Assembly (NCBI GenBank): GCA_946618265.1
Contig: CAMOLA010000012.1
Span: forward strand, 1-41,410
Direction: 5' to 3'
Source: an uncultured Eggerthellaceae bacterium
GTDB lineage: Bacteria; Actinomycetota; Coriobacteriia; Coriobacteriales; Eggerthellaceae
Length of the DNA: 41,410 nt
Position numbers and translations under genes: made by a program. The notes beneath the pieces are model-generated. The model did not search any database. It was not told the DNA's origin and saw only the letters and a program-made list of their open reading frames with translations. Below, piece by piece: positions 32,259-40,943 of the stretch (the first letter of the stretch is position 1; each line of letters opens with the position of its first letter).

Positions 32259-33152
32259 ATGGAAATTCAGACAATATATGTCCGACGCAATAAGCCAGAA
32301 GACGTGCTTCCGGAACGACTCGAAGGGCTTATGCGGGCTTTTGTCAAATCTGACAGCACGACTGGTATCTCGCAAATCGAGCTTGCGAGACTCATGTGCG
32401 AAAAGCGTTACGGAGCAGAAGACCAATCGGGCATCGACAATCACTATGCAGAAAAAAGGGATCGAGAGTGCAAGGCCCTAGCGCGTAGGTTAAGCCACTT
32501 CCTAAAGGGGGACCATTTCCCGAATTGGGCTGATTTGGTCGAGATCGCCGACTTTTTCGGAAAGCCAATCGGCTACCTAATCGGCGAGACAGACTGCGAT
32601 TCATACGATCTTCAAGACATCGCTGACGTCATTGGGCTGAAGGGCGAGACGGTCTCCGCTCTTAGGCGCATCACTCGAAAAGCAAGCGTAGAGTGGCTGC
32701 TCGAGAAGACCACTCCAGAGGGCGAGGAGCCATCAGAGGGAAGTGTCTTTATTGCCCGGGACATGGTTGAGAAGGCCAATGCAGAGCCCGAGGCTTGCAG
32801 GGCTGTCCTAAATCGCATGATCACTTCTAAGACATTCAAAGATTTGCTGATTAGCCTCTCAAATGTCGGCGAGAGCGAATACGAGCTATTGATGAAGCGC
32901 CTTGATGTGGAGGTGGAGAAGCTGCAGCAAGAAGATAATGCCGAAAGCGGTGACGAACCAGTCATGCAGCAGATGGCAAGAAAAGCACGGGTGAGAGATG
33001 CTGGACTGCGCCTGAGGAAAGCGGAAGGCGCCCTGAAAGCATCTCGTTATGAGGCCTATGAGTTCTACGTTCGGCTCGTTGACGAAATGTTCTCAGATTT
33101 GGCCAATACTGATATCGCAGCCGAGGCTAAGCTCATTGTCAAAAAGCCGTGA
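32259..33152 (+). CDS. XRE-type phage regulator
   Basis: 297 residues from the ATG at 32259; the ATG at 32244 is also possible. The N-terminal DNA-binding domain is extended: GISQIELARLMCEKRYG, an insert, then ALARRLSHFLKGDHFPNWADLVEIADFFGKP. This is the helix-turn-helix of XRE regulators with a long loop. The rest is helical and acidic, with a Lys/Arg-rich stretch at about 245-275. There is no LexA-like peptidase motif, so induction would not be by RecA-driven self-cleavage. The stop overlaps the 3' end of the tail-fibre gene by 14 bases, tail to tail. Probably the lysogeny repressor. Confidence 0.78.
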   Translation: MEIQTIYVRRNKPEDVLPERLEGLMRAFVKSDSTTGISQIELARLMCEKRYGAEDQSGIDNHYAEKRDRECKALARRLSHFLKGDHFPNWADLVEIADFFGKPIGYLIGETDCDSYDLQDIADVIGLKGETVSALRRITRKASVEWLLEKTTPEGEEPSEGSVFIARDMVEKANAEPEACRAVLNRMITSKTFKDLLISLSNVGESEYELLMKRLDVEVEKLQQEDNAESGDEPVMQQMARKARVRDAGLRLRKAEGALKASRYEAYEFYVRLVDEMFSDLANTDIAAEAKLIVKKP

Positions 33153-34525
33153 TGTATCCAGGTGCACCGGCCGTGTCGATGCGGAAGTAGGTGTACGCGG
33201 TCTTGCTGCTCGCCCAGACCGTACCGTTGCCGCCGACGAGGCTGGTGGAGCACGAGTAGAAGCATTGCGAGCCGCTGATGCCGCTCGTCGGCAGCGCCCA
33301 GGTCGCGTCCGCGTAGATGGTCGTGAGCTTCGAGCAGCCGGAGAACGCGTAGTAGAGGTCCGTGAGCGTCGAAGGGTCGAAGCCCCGGAAGTCCAGCGTG
33401 GTCACCGCACACGACGCGAACATGAATCTCATCGAGTGCACGCCTGTCAGGTTGCCCAGCCCGGAGACGGACGCAAGGCTCGTGCAGCTGTAGAAGATGT
33501 ATTGGAAATTGAGGTACGTGTACGTCGCCATGTCGGCCGCGAAAGTCGCGCGCGTCAGGTGCTGCCGATGCGTCGCTCCCGTGACGCCGTCCCAGGGCGT
33601 GAAGCCCAGCCCCACGTACTTCGCCTCCGCGCAGATGCGCCCGGTTGCGACGAGCTCGCGCGTCGAGTCCGGCGTCGACGATGCGGTCAACACGCCCTCG
33701 CCATCGGAATAGTAGTGCGCATAGAACCAATGCCTCGCGTCGTTGTTCGGGTCCGTCAGCACGCCGCCAGCGCCCAGCTTGCACACGGAAGCCCCGCTCG
33801 TTGTGGAGGGCACGAATCCGTCGGTCCCGCCGACGAGCCGGTTGCAGCCGTTGAACATGAGCGAGCCCGACAGCCCTGTGTCGCTGAAGCTCGTCGCGTA
33901 AATCGTCTCGAGCATGGGGCAGCTCGTGAACATCTGGGCCGCGCTCGTGATGCCGGACAGGTTCTCGAAGCCGGAAACTTCGGTCATGTTCTGGAAGGCG
34001 TTCAGCAGGTAACTCGCGTTCGTCATCCCGACCTGCGTCCAGGACGAGTGGAACACGACCTTCTTCACCTGCAGCTTTATCTCGTCGTATGGCCGCGCCG
34101 AAGCCGAGAAAAGCCTGCCGGGTCAATCTCCCAGGCGTTCACAGGCACGCCGCCCGACGCGCATTGTCGCCCATCGAGGTAGTTGAACTCCAGCGTGCCG
34201 AGCGACGTGAGGACCGCTCTCGGCTTCAACCCCACGTCCCATTCGAGTGCCAATATGGCTGCTGCCATGTCGCTGGGCTGATAGAACGTCGAGAGCCCGT
34301 TCTGCCCGCGTATGGCGTCGGCGATGTCCGAGAACACCGACTCCGGCAGCACGCCCGACTCCAAGGTCATGTACGGCTGCGCCTGGTAGTCGCCGGCATT
34401 CGTTCCAATGCAGATACGGCGGCCGCCATCTCGCGCGGCTTGTAGGTCGTGGCCACACCTGCCTGGAACCGGATCGCGTTGGCTATGTCGGTAAGTATGC
34501 TCGTAGAAACGGTGCCGATGGCCAT
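33139..34525 (-). pseudogene. Tail-fibre-like gene with BspA/DUF285 repeats, broken by two -1 frame changes
   Basis: The reading starts at ATG 34525 (TAATG overlap with the collagen-like gene): [19 protein letters not shown]. It leaves frame near 34405 at a GGAAC, resumes as NAGDYQAQPYMTLESGV in the next frame, leaves again near 34105 at a TTTT run, and resumes as SASARPYDEIK to the stop at 33139. Each break is a -1 change, equal to one missing base. The first two segments hold two copies of a DIA-AIR ... EMAAA-ALE unit. The last 300 residues are BspA-like (DUF285) repeats such as SGLGNLTGV and MFASC. It is either a decayed receptor-binding protein or carries two homopolymer sequencing errors. 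Confidence 0.7.
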
Positions 34526-35967
34526 TAGAACTCCTCCTCTTCGAGGTTGGCGAGTGCGGCGATGGCGTCGTCCACGTACTGCTTGGTGGCGTAGGCGGAT
34601 AGGTCGGGCGTCGTTCCCGCCGGCCCCTGCGGCCCGGTCGGTCCCGTCGCGCCCGTCTCGCCCTTGAGGTTGTGGAACGCGAAGGCGAACGTCCTGGCAG
34701 ACGCCGTGCCGCCCAGCGTGACGCTCACTGACGGCGTGCCGGTGGAAGAATCGACAGTGGCAGTAGCGCCGGTGATCGTGGCGTCCGCGCCGTCATCGCC
34801 CGTGTCGCCCTTCGGCCCTTGCGGTCCCGTGGCACCGGTCGCGCCAGTCTCTCCCTGCGGTCCCGTCTCGCCTTGTGGACCGGTGGCACCTTGGACACCT
34901 TGAATGCCCTGCGGCCCGCGCAAATCAGCTGAGCTCGTACCTGACGCGCTCGTGACGGACAGCACCGAGCCGTTCCATGAGTGCGTGCAGGAGACGCCGT
35001 CAGCGCCGGAAGGGCCAGTCGCACCCTGCGGCCCCGTGTCACCGGTGTCGCCCTTCGGTCCTTGGGCTCCGGTCGCGCCAATGTCTCCTTTGTCGCCCTT
35101 GGGACCCTGGGGGCCAGTAGCGCCTGTGGCTCCGGTTTCGCCTTGAATACCCTGCGGTCCTCGCGGCCCAGTTTCGCCCGTGTCGCCCTTAGGACCCTGC
35201 GGACCAACCTCGCCCTGGATTCCCTGCGGTCCCTGGTCGCCTGTGTCGCCCTTGGGACCTTGCGGCCCGACGTCACCCGTATCGCCCTTGTCGCCCTTGA
35301 CTCCCTTGGCCACGTCGACCGTGGTGGCGCCGTTCTTGTCGGTGATCGTGATGGTGCAACCGCCCTCGGTCTGCGTCACGGTGGCCGTGGGTGAAAAGCC
35401 GTCAGCTCCATCCTCGCCGTCGGCACCGTCGAAGTCGCCGCGCTCGGCCGCCGCCGTCAGGTTCTCCCGCGCCGTATTGGCCAGTGTAGCCGCAGCGTTC
35501 GCAGCCGTGGCGGCGTCGGTCGTGATCTCGGTCGCGTGCTCGTAGGCGTTGATGGCGTCTAAGAACAGCGTGAACCCGTCCTCGTGCTCCTCGCCGCCGA
35601 TGACAACCGGCTCCACGCGGATCGTGAACACGCGCGAGCTGATGTACGTATCGTCCCCGCGCGAGACCATGACCTGCGCCTGCACGGCGCCCTCGGCCTC
35701 CTGCATAGCAGCAGGATAGAAGACGGAGAACATACCGGCAGAAGCGTCGATTGCCATGAAGGGCTCCGTCCCGCGCTCCCCGGTAACCTTGTGCCGCCAC
35801 ACGAGGTACACCGTTGCGCCGGCTAGGTTGGCAGCTGCCCCGTTTTGGCGAACGGCAAGCGATATGCCACGATCCTGCGCGTCGGCAGGCGATGCCACGA
35901 GCACGTCGCCGAACCGCTCGTCGCAGGTGTCCCATGTCAGCTGGTGAAGTCCGTATCCGTCGAGCAT
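34525..35967 (-). CDS. Baseplate upper protein-like tail protein with collagen-like repeats
   Basis: 480 residues. The first 125 or so resemble BppU N-terminal domains of siphophage baseplates ([34 protein letters not shown]). A helical Ala-rich linker follows. From about 222 there are long runs of Gly-X-Y ([20 protein letters not shown]), interrupted near 325-352 and 395-440 by non-collagen beta segments, and then a short helical C-terminus. Such collagen-like rods hold tail fibres. GGAGGG precedes the ATG but lies in a potential hairpin (35971-36011). Confidence 0.85.
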   Translation of the reverse strand: MLDGYGLHQLTWDTCDERFGDVLVASPADAQDRGISLAVRQNGAAANLAGATVYLVWRHKVTGERGTEPFMAIDASAGMFSVFYPAAMQEAEGAVQAQVMVSRGDDTYISSRVFTIRVEPVVIGGEEHEDGFTLFLDAINAYEHATEITTDAATAANAAATLANTARENLTAAAERGDFDGADGEDGADGFSPTATVTQTEGGCTITITDKNGATTVDVAKGVKGDKGDTGDVGPQGPKGDTGDQGPQGIQGEVGPQGPKGDTGETGPRGPQGIQGETGATGATGPQGPKGDKGDIGATGAQGPKGDTGDTGPQGATGPSGADGVSCTHSWNGSVLSVTSASGTSSADLRGPQGIQGVQGATGPQGETGPQGETGATGATGPQGPKGDTGDDGADATITGATATVDSSTGTPSVSVTLGGTASARTFAFAFHNLKGETGATGPTGPQGPAGTTPDLSAYATKQYVDDAIAALANLEEEEF

Positions 35968-35970
35968 ACG

Positions 35971-36011
35971 CCGTACCCTCCATCCGTTCAGTGTCGAGAT
36001 AGAGGGTACGG
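35971..36011 (-). promoter_or_regulatory. Hairpin that would hide the ribosome site of the baseplate gene
   Basis: On the mRNA (minus strand) CCGTACCCTC (36002-36011) pairs perfectly with GAGGGTACGG (35971-35980), which contains the Shine-Dalgarno GAGGG of the gene starting at 35967. It could limit translation until melted, or act as a processing site after the GyrI-like gene. Confidence 0.5.
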
Positions 36012-36039
36012 CCCGGTCACAAACAGGGCGGTCGCTTTC

Positions 36040-36672
36040 CTAGGCTTTCCTGATGGGGTGCCTCACTACGGTCTTCATTTTGGCGGGGTCGGCCTTGCGG
36101 GGGTCGGAGAGGTAGATCTCGTGGTGACGGCGCACGTCGGAGAAGTCCGGCTCGTATCCCTGCTCCTTGGCGAAGGCGTGCATGGCGTCGACGGTCGCGG
36201 GCTCGCTGTCGTAGGTGCCTACGTGCATGCACTGCACGCACAGGTCCTCGTCTATCTCCAAAAGCTTCACCGGGGAGAAGTCGAGCTTTTTCTTGGCGGT
36301 CGCGATCTCGACGGCCCAGGCGAAGTCCGCCTCGCTTACAAACTCCGGAACTCTTATGACTGAGATCCAGCTGAACGAGGACTTGTTCGAGTAGTCGACG
36401 CCCTTGATGCCATCCTGCCACCAGAAACCCTCCAGCGGCGGCACCACGTACTCGTAGAAGCCCTCGATGGCGTGGTCCGTCTTGTAGCTCATCTTGAGGG
36501 TGTAGGCCACACCGTAAAGCAGCTCGATGGCGTGCTTGTACTCGCCGCCCTCCTCGTTGGGATCGCCGGCGCCCTCGACCGCCAGGAACCGCATTGCGGG
36601 CACCTCCACGATGGAAGGCTTCGCTTTGGGCTGGTAGAGGTCGCGGTATTCCTTCTTGAAGTCAAACGGCAT
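36040..36672 (-). CDS. GyrI-like small-molecule-binding domain protein (phage cargo gene)
   Basis: 210 residues with the GyrI/Rob effector-domain features: MPFDFKKEYRDLYQPKAKPS, VEVPAMRFLAVEGAGDPN, an Asp/Glu-rich core, and YEYVVPPLEGFWW for the ligand pocket. Stand-alone members of this family bind or inactivate xenobiotics. Start at ATG 36672 after AAGGACA. It sits inside the tail operon but has its own -10-like TATCAT at 36708-36713, as cargo genes in prophages do. Function for the host is an inference. Confidence 0.8.
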   Translation of the reverse strand: MPFDFKKEYRDLYQPKAKPSIVEVPAMRFLAVEGAGDPNEEGGEYKHAIELLYGVAYTLKMSYKTDHAIEGFYEYVVPPLEGFWWQDGIKGVDYSNKSSFSWISVIRVPEFVSEADFAWAVEIATAKKKLDFSPVKLLEIDEDLCVQCMHVGTYDSEPATVDAMHAFAKEQGYEPDFSDVRRHHEIYLSDPRKADPAKMKTVVRHPIRKA

Positions 36673-36755
36673 GGGGTGTCCTTTCGCGTGCTTTGAAGAT
36701 TCTGACCATGATACCGCTGGCATGGCAAGGAATCGAGAAACGCGCTGTTGCAGCG

Positions 36756-37976
36756 TCAGAAGTCCAGGTCCGCCAGCTCGTCCAAATCGTCGATGGCCTC
36801 GGTAACCGTCTCCTGAACGTAGACCGTGGACGTCGCAACGCTCAGGTTGCCGTCGATGCCCGCCACGTCGTCCTGCAGGGCCGCGACGTCGGCCGCAAGC
36901 GAACTCGTCACCGCGTAGTCGACGGGCTGAACGGTCCCGATGGTCACGCGGCAGATCACGGCATCGCCAAAGGTGCGCACTCTCTTGACCACGCGAGCTT
37001 TCAACCGCCACTCGGGGGTCCGCGAGGTATCTATCACGGCAACCGTGTCGCCCAAATCCGCCTCGCCGCCGTCCAACGCAGCAACGTCGACCTCGTAGGA
37101 GACCTTGGGCTGCACCGCATCCACGAGCGCCTTCCTCGTCAGAGCCAGAAGCCTTACAGGGTCGTCGCAGTCGCTGAACACGACCTGCCCGAACGAATGA
37201 ACCTTCGCCGTCCTGTCGACGTTCCACCGCCCCCAGACCAGCCGAGCCTGCTCGTCGCCGATCCAGTTGACGCCGCCGTTCACCTCTCCGAAGGTCAGCT
37301 TCCTGCGGTAGCCGCCCGTGTAGCGCCCGTCTTCGTCAGTAAGCGGCAGGCCGGCGCCGAAGCCATAGAGCGCCGTGTACACGTCCTGCTCCAACACGGT
37401 CCTCGTGCACCCGGCCATGTTCTTGCCGTAGGTGAAGCGAAGCCCACGCCAGTAGCCCTTCTGCTCCTCAAGTCGGATGGACCTCGATGCCACGCGCCCG
37501 TCAGCGACCGTTATGGCCGACGTCACCTCGCCGCCCCAGACCTCTGCGACCCGCCTGACCGCCCAAAGCGCGTTCACGTGGTAGAAAACGCATGAACCCG
37601 TGACTGATAAGTCACATAGCCCGACCGTAAATCTGCTATGGGAAAGCGCGGTGCCGAGAGCCTGGGCAGCTGTCCTGTTGACAAGGTGCTCCTCCTCGAT
37701 GAAGTCGTCCAAGAGCTCGCAGAGAGACGATTCCGCGTACACCGAGCAGAGCCCCACGAGCGGCTCGTCAGTCCTCACCACGACGTGCTCCCGCAAGGTC
37801 TCGCCGTCGCGCCACAGCAGCCGGTCGCCCTTCGCGGGGACCTCGCGCGTCTCGAACTCGATGGTGTCCTCGCCGTTCAGCTCCTCGGTGTGCACCAGCT
37901 CTCCGGCCACGGGCAGGATGCCGATGCGGTCGTCGAAGCGGTCGAACCACCAGAGCACGGGAATGGCGCCTGCCAT
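36756..37976 (-). CDS. Phage tail endopeptidase/Tal-like protein
   Basis: 406 residues. The N-terminus (PVLWWFDRFDDRIGILP, LVHTEELNGEDTIEFE) and the order directly after Dit match the prophage tail endopeptidase or minor structural proteins that form the tail tip. The C-terminus has a short coiled coil (AADVAALQDDVAGID). The ATG at 37976 overlaps the Dit stop (TGATG) and has GAGAGGTGG upstream; the longer frame to 38018 is ignored. Near residue 120 it carries CDLSVTG, a heptapeptide also found in Dit. Confidence 0.75.
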   Translation of the reverse strand: MAGAIPVLWWFDRFDDRIGILPVAGELVHTEELNGEDTIEFETREVPAKGDRLLWRDGETLREHVVVRTDEPLVGLCSVYAESSLCELLDDFIEEEHLVNRTAAQALGTALSHSRFTVGLCDLSVTGSCVFYHVNALWAVRRVAEVWGGEVTSAITVADGRVASRSIRLEEQKGYWRGLRFTYGKNMAGCTRTVLEQDVYTALYGFGAGLPLTDEDGRYTGGYRRKLTFGEVNGGVNWIGDEQARLVWGRWNVDRTAKVHSFGQVVFSDCDDPVRLLALTRKALVDAVQPKVSYEVDVAALDGGEADLGDTVAVIDTSRTPEWRLKARVVKRVRTFGDAVICRVTIGTVQPVDYAVTSSLAADVAALQDDVAGIDGNLSVATSTVYVQETVTEAIDDLDELADLDF

Positions 37977-38039
37977 CACAGCCACCTCTCCCGAAAGCGA
38001 ACCACGAAACTCGCGCATCCAGTGACTGATAAGTCACAT
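37600..38039. repeat. Two identical 18-base repeats with an internal dyad
   Basis: GTGACTGATAAGTCACAT occurs at 37600-37617 (tail endopeptidase gene) and 38022-38039 (Dit gene), 422 bases apart. Each encodes CDLSVTG on the minus strand and contains the dyad GTGACT/AGTCAC. Confidence 0.9.
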
Positions 38040-38689
38040 GCCCCAGGTGGGAATGTGCTTAGGTCGCTCGAAAGCGTCACGTCAGCGCGTGCGTCGGCCC
38101 CGTCGACGGTCACCACCTCGCGCTCGCAGTCTATGAGAACGACCTCGCCGCCCGCGAAGGAGTGCTCGATCCTGACGAGCCTGCCGCCGTAGGAAACCTG
38201 CACCGCAGTGCCCGCGGAGGCGACCAACTCGAACGTAGGCCATGTTGGCCACGTCCCGCCGACCTCGAAGGAGGTGCCGCGCTCGATTCGCTCCATGCCG
38301 TAGGCGACCGGGTCGAGCAGCGTGAACGCCGCGTCGCCGTGCCCGTCCTCGAAGAGCGAAGACCACGCTCCCGCATCGGTGCAGACGACGTCGCGGTACT
38401 CCAACTCGGGCTCGTCGGGAAGCCTGAGCGTTCCGCCCCCTGTGGAAGCGAGAGCAGAATAGACCCTGTGCCTGATATCGGCCAGCTCGTTGGTCCCCGG
38501 CTTGTATCTGGCATCCATGTACAGCCGCACGCACACAATTCTCGGCGGTATCCGCCCCGAGACGAGCAGAGCGCCAGCATGCCCGGGAACCGCCATCGTG
38601 TTCGCGACGATCGGCAACGCTGCCTTCTCAACGACCTCCGCGCTGCTGAACTCGGAGAAGTCCACTCCGTTGAAGACTATCGACCTCAT
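37976..38689 (-). CDS. Distal tail (Dit) protein
   Basis: 237 residues. The N-terminus FNGVDFSEF, then VPGHAGALLVSGRIPPRIV and the beta-rich second half (TSFEVGGTWPTWPTFELV) fit the siphophage Dit/tail-component family that forms the hub between tail tube and tip. The ATG overlaps the stop of the 58-residue gene upstream (ATGA), and its own stop overlaps the next gene. Confidence 0.82.
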   Translation of the reverse strand: MRSIVFNGVDFSEFSSAEVVEKAALPIVANTMAVPGHAGALLVSGRIPPRIVCVRLYMDARYKPGTNELADIRHRVYSALASTGGGTLRLPDEPELEYRDVVCTDAGAWSSLFEDGHGDAAFTLLDPVAYGMERIERGTSFEVGGTWPTWPTFELVASAGTAVQVSYGGRLVRIEHSFAGGEVVLIDCEREVVTVDGADARADVTLSSDLSTFPPGACDLSVTGCASFVVRFRERWL

Positions 38690-38862
38690 GTGCGCCCCCT
38701 CGCACGCCCGTAGGCGATTGCCCGCCGCTGGGATGCCAGCGAGTACGCATCGACCGAGATGCGCCCTTCCCGGGCAGCTGAGGGCTTCTCGTCTGGCATG
38801 GGAAGGCGCAGGCCGCTCTCGCGCTCGTCCTTCTCGTCGGTATCTCGCTTGAAATCGCTCAC
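38686..38862 (-). CDS. 58-residue phage protein between the tail terminator-like gene and Dit
   Basis: It starts with GTG at 38862, overlapping the upstream stop as GTGA, and ends overlapping the Dit ATG. The protein is basic and polar (SDFKRDTDEKDERESG, then ARGR at the end). The double overlap shows it is translated. It stands where tail tube, chaperone and tape-measure genes would be expected. Function unknown. Confidence 0.65.
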   Translation of the reverse strand: MSDFKRDTDEKDERESGLRLPMPDEKPSAAREGRISVDAYSLASQRRAIAYGRARGRT

Positions 38863-39248
38863 AGCGCCCTCACCACCGTGCAAACAACCTCGAACGACCA
38901 GACGTATCGCCCACTCGAATCGCGCTCCTTGAAGGAGGGCGCCGTCGTGTCGATGCTCACGATGCGATACGTACCAGCATCTGCATGCGGCTCCCAATCG
39001 GCGCGGCGAATAGCGCGCTCCGCGGCCGTTGCCACGTCCTCGGCATCGGAAGAAACCTCTCGAACGACCAGCACCGTCATGGTCACCGTCCCGCGTTCCT
39101 CCTCGGCCATCCGGGAATCCCGCGAAAACGCACCCTCAAGCACCACGATCGGCTCCGGACAGTCCAGCGCCGACGGCGAAACTTTTGAGAAGTAACATGA
39201 GAAGTGGGCGTCCGCCAGCATCTCCGCTATCGAATCCGCGCAGTTCAT
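38859..39248 (-). CDS. Tail terminator/neck-like protein
   Basis: 129 residues from ATG 39248, which overlaps the upstream stop (ATGA). It starts MNCADSIAEMLADA; beta strands (TVTMTVLVV, YVWSFEVVCTVV) surround a helix (AEDVATAAERAIRR), the mixed fold of tail-completion or terminator proteins. The call rests on position and predicted fold, since no strong motif exists. Confidence 0.6.
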   Translation of the reverse strand: MNCADSIAEMLADAHFSCYFSKVSPSALDCPEPIVVLEGAFSRDSRMAEEERGTVTMTVLVVREVSSDAEDVATAAERAIRRADWEPHADAGTYRIVSIDTTAPSFKERDSSGRYVWSFEVVCTVVRAL

Positions 39249-39574
39249 CGTACTACCAGCTCCCAGTGGTGCACGTGCCCGTTGAAGTCCTCGCACCGCT
39301 TGCACTCGACAACGTAGTAGGAATGGCCTCCGATGTCGATGCGCGACCCCGCAGGCACCTCGAAGGCGCCGTCGCTGTTAAGCGCGTCGACGTAGACCTT
39401 GCCGCTGCCAGCGTCAGCCGAGCGATGCTCGTCGTCCACAACCGATTGCGTCCGGGCGAACCGCATGTGCGACACGGCCACGCCCTCGCCATAGCCGCCG
39501 TCACCGTCGGGCACCCTCACCACGGCGTCCTCGGCCAGCAGCCGCAGCGGTATCGGCCTCAGAGCCCGCATCAT
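39245..39574 (-). CDS. Minor capsid/head-closure protein
   Basis: 109 residues, beta-rich, ending VECKRCEDFNGHVHHWELVVR-like (read as VECKRCEDF, then HHWELVVR). VYVDALNS, PAGSRIDIGGHSYYV and that ending match the minor capsid 1 family of siphophages that closes the head. The start at 39574 overlaps the upstream stop (ATGA). Confidence 0.7.
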   Translation of the reverse strand: MMRALRPIPLRLLAEDAVVRVPDGDGGYGEGVAVSHMRFARTQSVVDDEHRSADAGSGKVYVDALNSDGAFEVPAGSRIDIGGHSYYVVECKRCEDFNGHVHHWELVVR

Positions 39575-39912
39575 CGTACCCCGCTGAACGCGAGCGAGGT
39601 CCCCACCAGCTCCTTGAGAGCATCGGCCGTGGCGATCTCCTCGCCGGTCGTGCCCTCGTCCTCGTAGTGGGTCACCTTGAAGTCACCGAGCGAGAACCCG
39701 CCGACCTGCCCCTCGCCGAACTCCGCGAATGCGTCCACGGCCGCGCACACGGCCCGCTGATAGCTCTCAAGCTCGTCCTCGGAAGGCTCCGCGCCGCCCA
39801 CCAGCCACCGCACGTGGCGAGATGCGGCGGGCAGCGCAAGCCCGAAGGCGGACTCAGAAAGCCCGCCCCCGTAAACGTCCTTATAGAACTGGTATGTCAC
39901 CGCAACGGTCAC
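39571..39912 (-). CDS. Head-tail connector protein
   Basis: 113 residues starting with GTG at 39912 after GGAG. Helical N-terminus (VTYQFYKDVYGG, ASRHVRWLVGG), as in the adaptor proteins that follow the major capsid gene. It starts five bases after the capsid stop. The family call is based mostly on position. Confidence 0.6.
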   Translation of the reverse strand: MTVAVTYQFYKDVYGGGLSESAFGLALPAASRHVRWLVGGAEPSEDELESYQRAVCAAVDAFAEFGEGQVGGFSLGDFKVTHYEDEGTTGEEIATADALKELVGTSLAFSGVR

Positions 39913-39917
39913 GGTCG

Positions 39918-40931
39918 CTACTCCGTGCTCGCGCTCACGTACACGCCGTCGAGCTTGTTCTCCAGCACGCTCACGATGCCGTACTTGCGGTACTTCAGCA
40001 TGTAGGAGTCCAGCGCCTCCAGCTCGTCGGGGCTGAACACGCGCGACGCCACGTGCTTGTCGTACTTGATCACGGCCGACTTCTCCACCACCATGAAGTT
40101 GATGTCCGCGCCCGCGCCCTCAAGCTCGTAGTAGTTGGCGAGCCCGCTTTTCGTGGGCGACGCCACGGCCGTGTACTCGTCTCCGCTCTTCGTGTAGTAC
40201 GTCTTCGAGCTGTCGACCTCGGTGTCCGTAGTGGCTACATAGGTCCCTGCCGCCTTCTGGTAGCCGAACTGGTCGTCGTCGCCGGAGAGCAGGTCGATGG
40301 CCGTGTAGAAGCGCACCTGCGGCACCTCAACGATGCGGCTGAAGCGTTCCAGCACGCGGTTGGAGCGCGTGGGGTTCGCTAGCGAGAAGTCGTCCAGGAC
40401 GCCGCGCAGCGTCGGCGTGATGAAGAGGTAGCGGCTGCCGGTGGAGACCTGCCTCTCGTCCATGTCGTTGGTCACGGCGCGCAGGGCGGCGAGCACGTCC
40501 ACGGCAGAAGCCTCGGAGAGGTCCTCGGTCTTCACGGTCACGCCCTCGGTCGAGGCGATCTGGCTGAAGGTGTAGGCGTCGCCCTCGGGGGCCACCTGCG
40601 TGCGCTGAAGCTCGGCACCAGCCTCGACGAAGCAGTCGAGCACGCCGCTCTCCTCCACGTCCATCACGTCGGCGAAGAGCCGTATGGCCCGGTCGTAGCC
40701 GAAGCTGTGCGTCTCGTACTCGTAGGTGATGGAGCCTGTCTTGTACCCTACGTTGCGGGTGTAGTCTCCGAGCCCCGTGACGGAGATCTTCGGGATGAGG
40801 ATCTCCTTGGCGTTGCGACCCGCGCGGACCATGCGCCCGCCGCTGTTCAGGCAGCGCGACACCGCCGCCCTCTGATAGACCTCGTCCAAAATGCCGGTGT
40901 AGTTCTTCGCGAACTCGATGCTGTTAGCCAT
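39918..40931 (-). CDS. Major capsid protein with a small inserted domain
   Basis: 337 residues. N-arm (SIEFAKNYTGILDEVYQRAAV), E-loop and P-domain features (AKEILIPKISVTGLGDYTRNVG, YDRAIRLFADVMDVEES) and the A-domain end (YGIVSVLENKLDGVYVSAS) fit an HK97-fold capsid of the actinobacterial/Firmicutes type. Residues about 227-275 (TYVATTDTEV, SSKTYYTKSGDEYTAV, YYEL) form a short beta module inserted into the A-domain. Modules of this kind occur on the surfaces of several phage proteins. The gene follows a scaffold-like gene and precedes the connectors. Confidence 0.87.
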   Translation of the reverse strand: MANSIEFAKNYTGILDEVYQRAAVSRCLNSGGRMVRAGRNAKEILIPKISVTGLGDYTRNVGYKTGSITYEYETHSFGYDRAIRLFADVMDVEESGVLDCFVEAGAELQRTQVAPEGDAYTFSQIASTEGVTVKTEDLSEASAVDVLAALRAVTNDMDERQVSTGSRYLFITPTLRGVLDDFSLANPTRSNRVLERFSRIVEVPQVRFYTAIDLLSGDDDQFGYQKAAGTYVATTDTEVDSSKTYYTKSGDEYTAVASPTKSGLANYYELEGAGADINFMVVEKSAVIKYDKHVASRVFSPDELEALDSYMLKYRKYGIVSVLENKLDGVYVSASTE

Positions 40932-40943
40932 CTGTCAGCCCTC

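Noticed and set aside
33065..34126. 353-codon minus-strand frame over the fibre region
   Set aside because: Low-complexity Arg/His/Asp-rich reading; the DUF285-type repeats in the neighbouring frame are the real coding signal.
34620..35300. Repetitive DNA that could suggest a CRISPR or satellite
   Set aside because: It is the coding repeat of Gly-X-Y collagen triplets in one open frame, without spacers.
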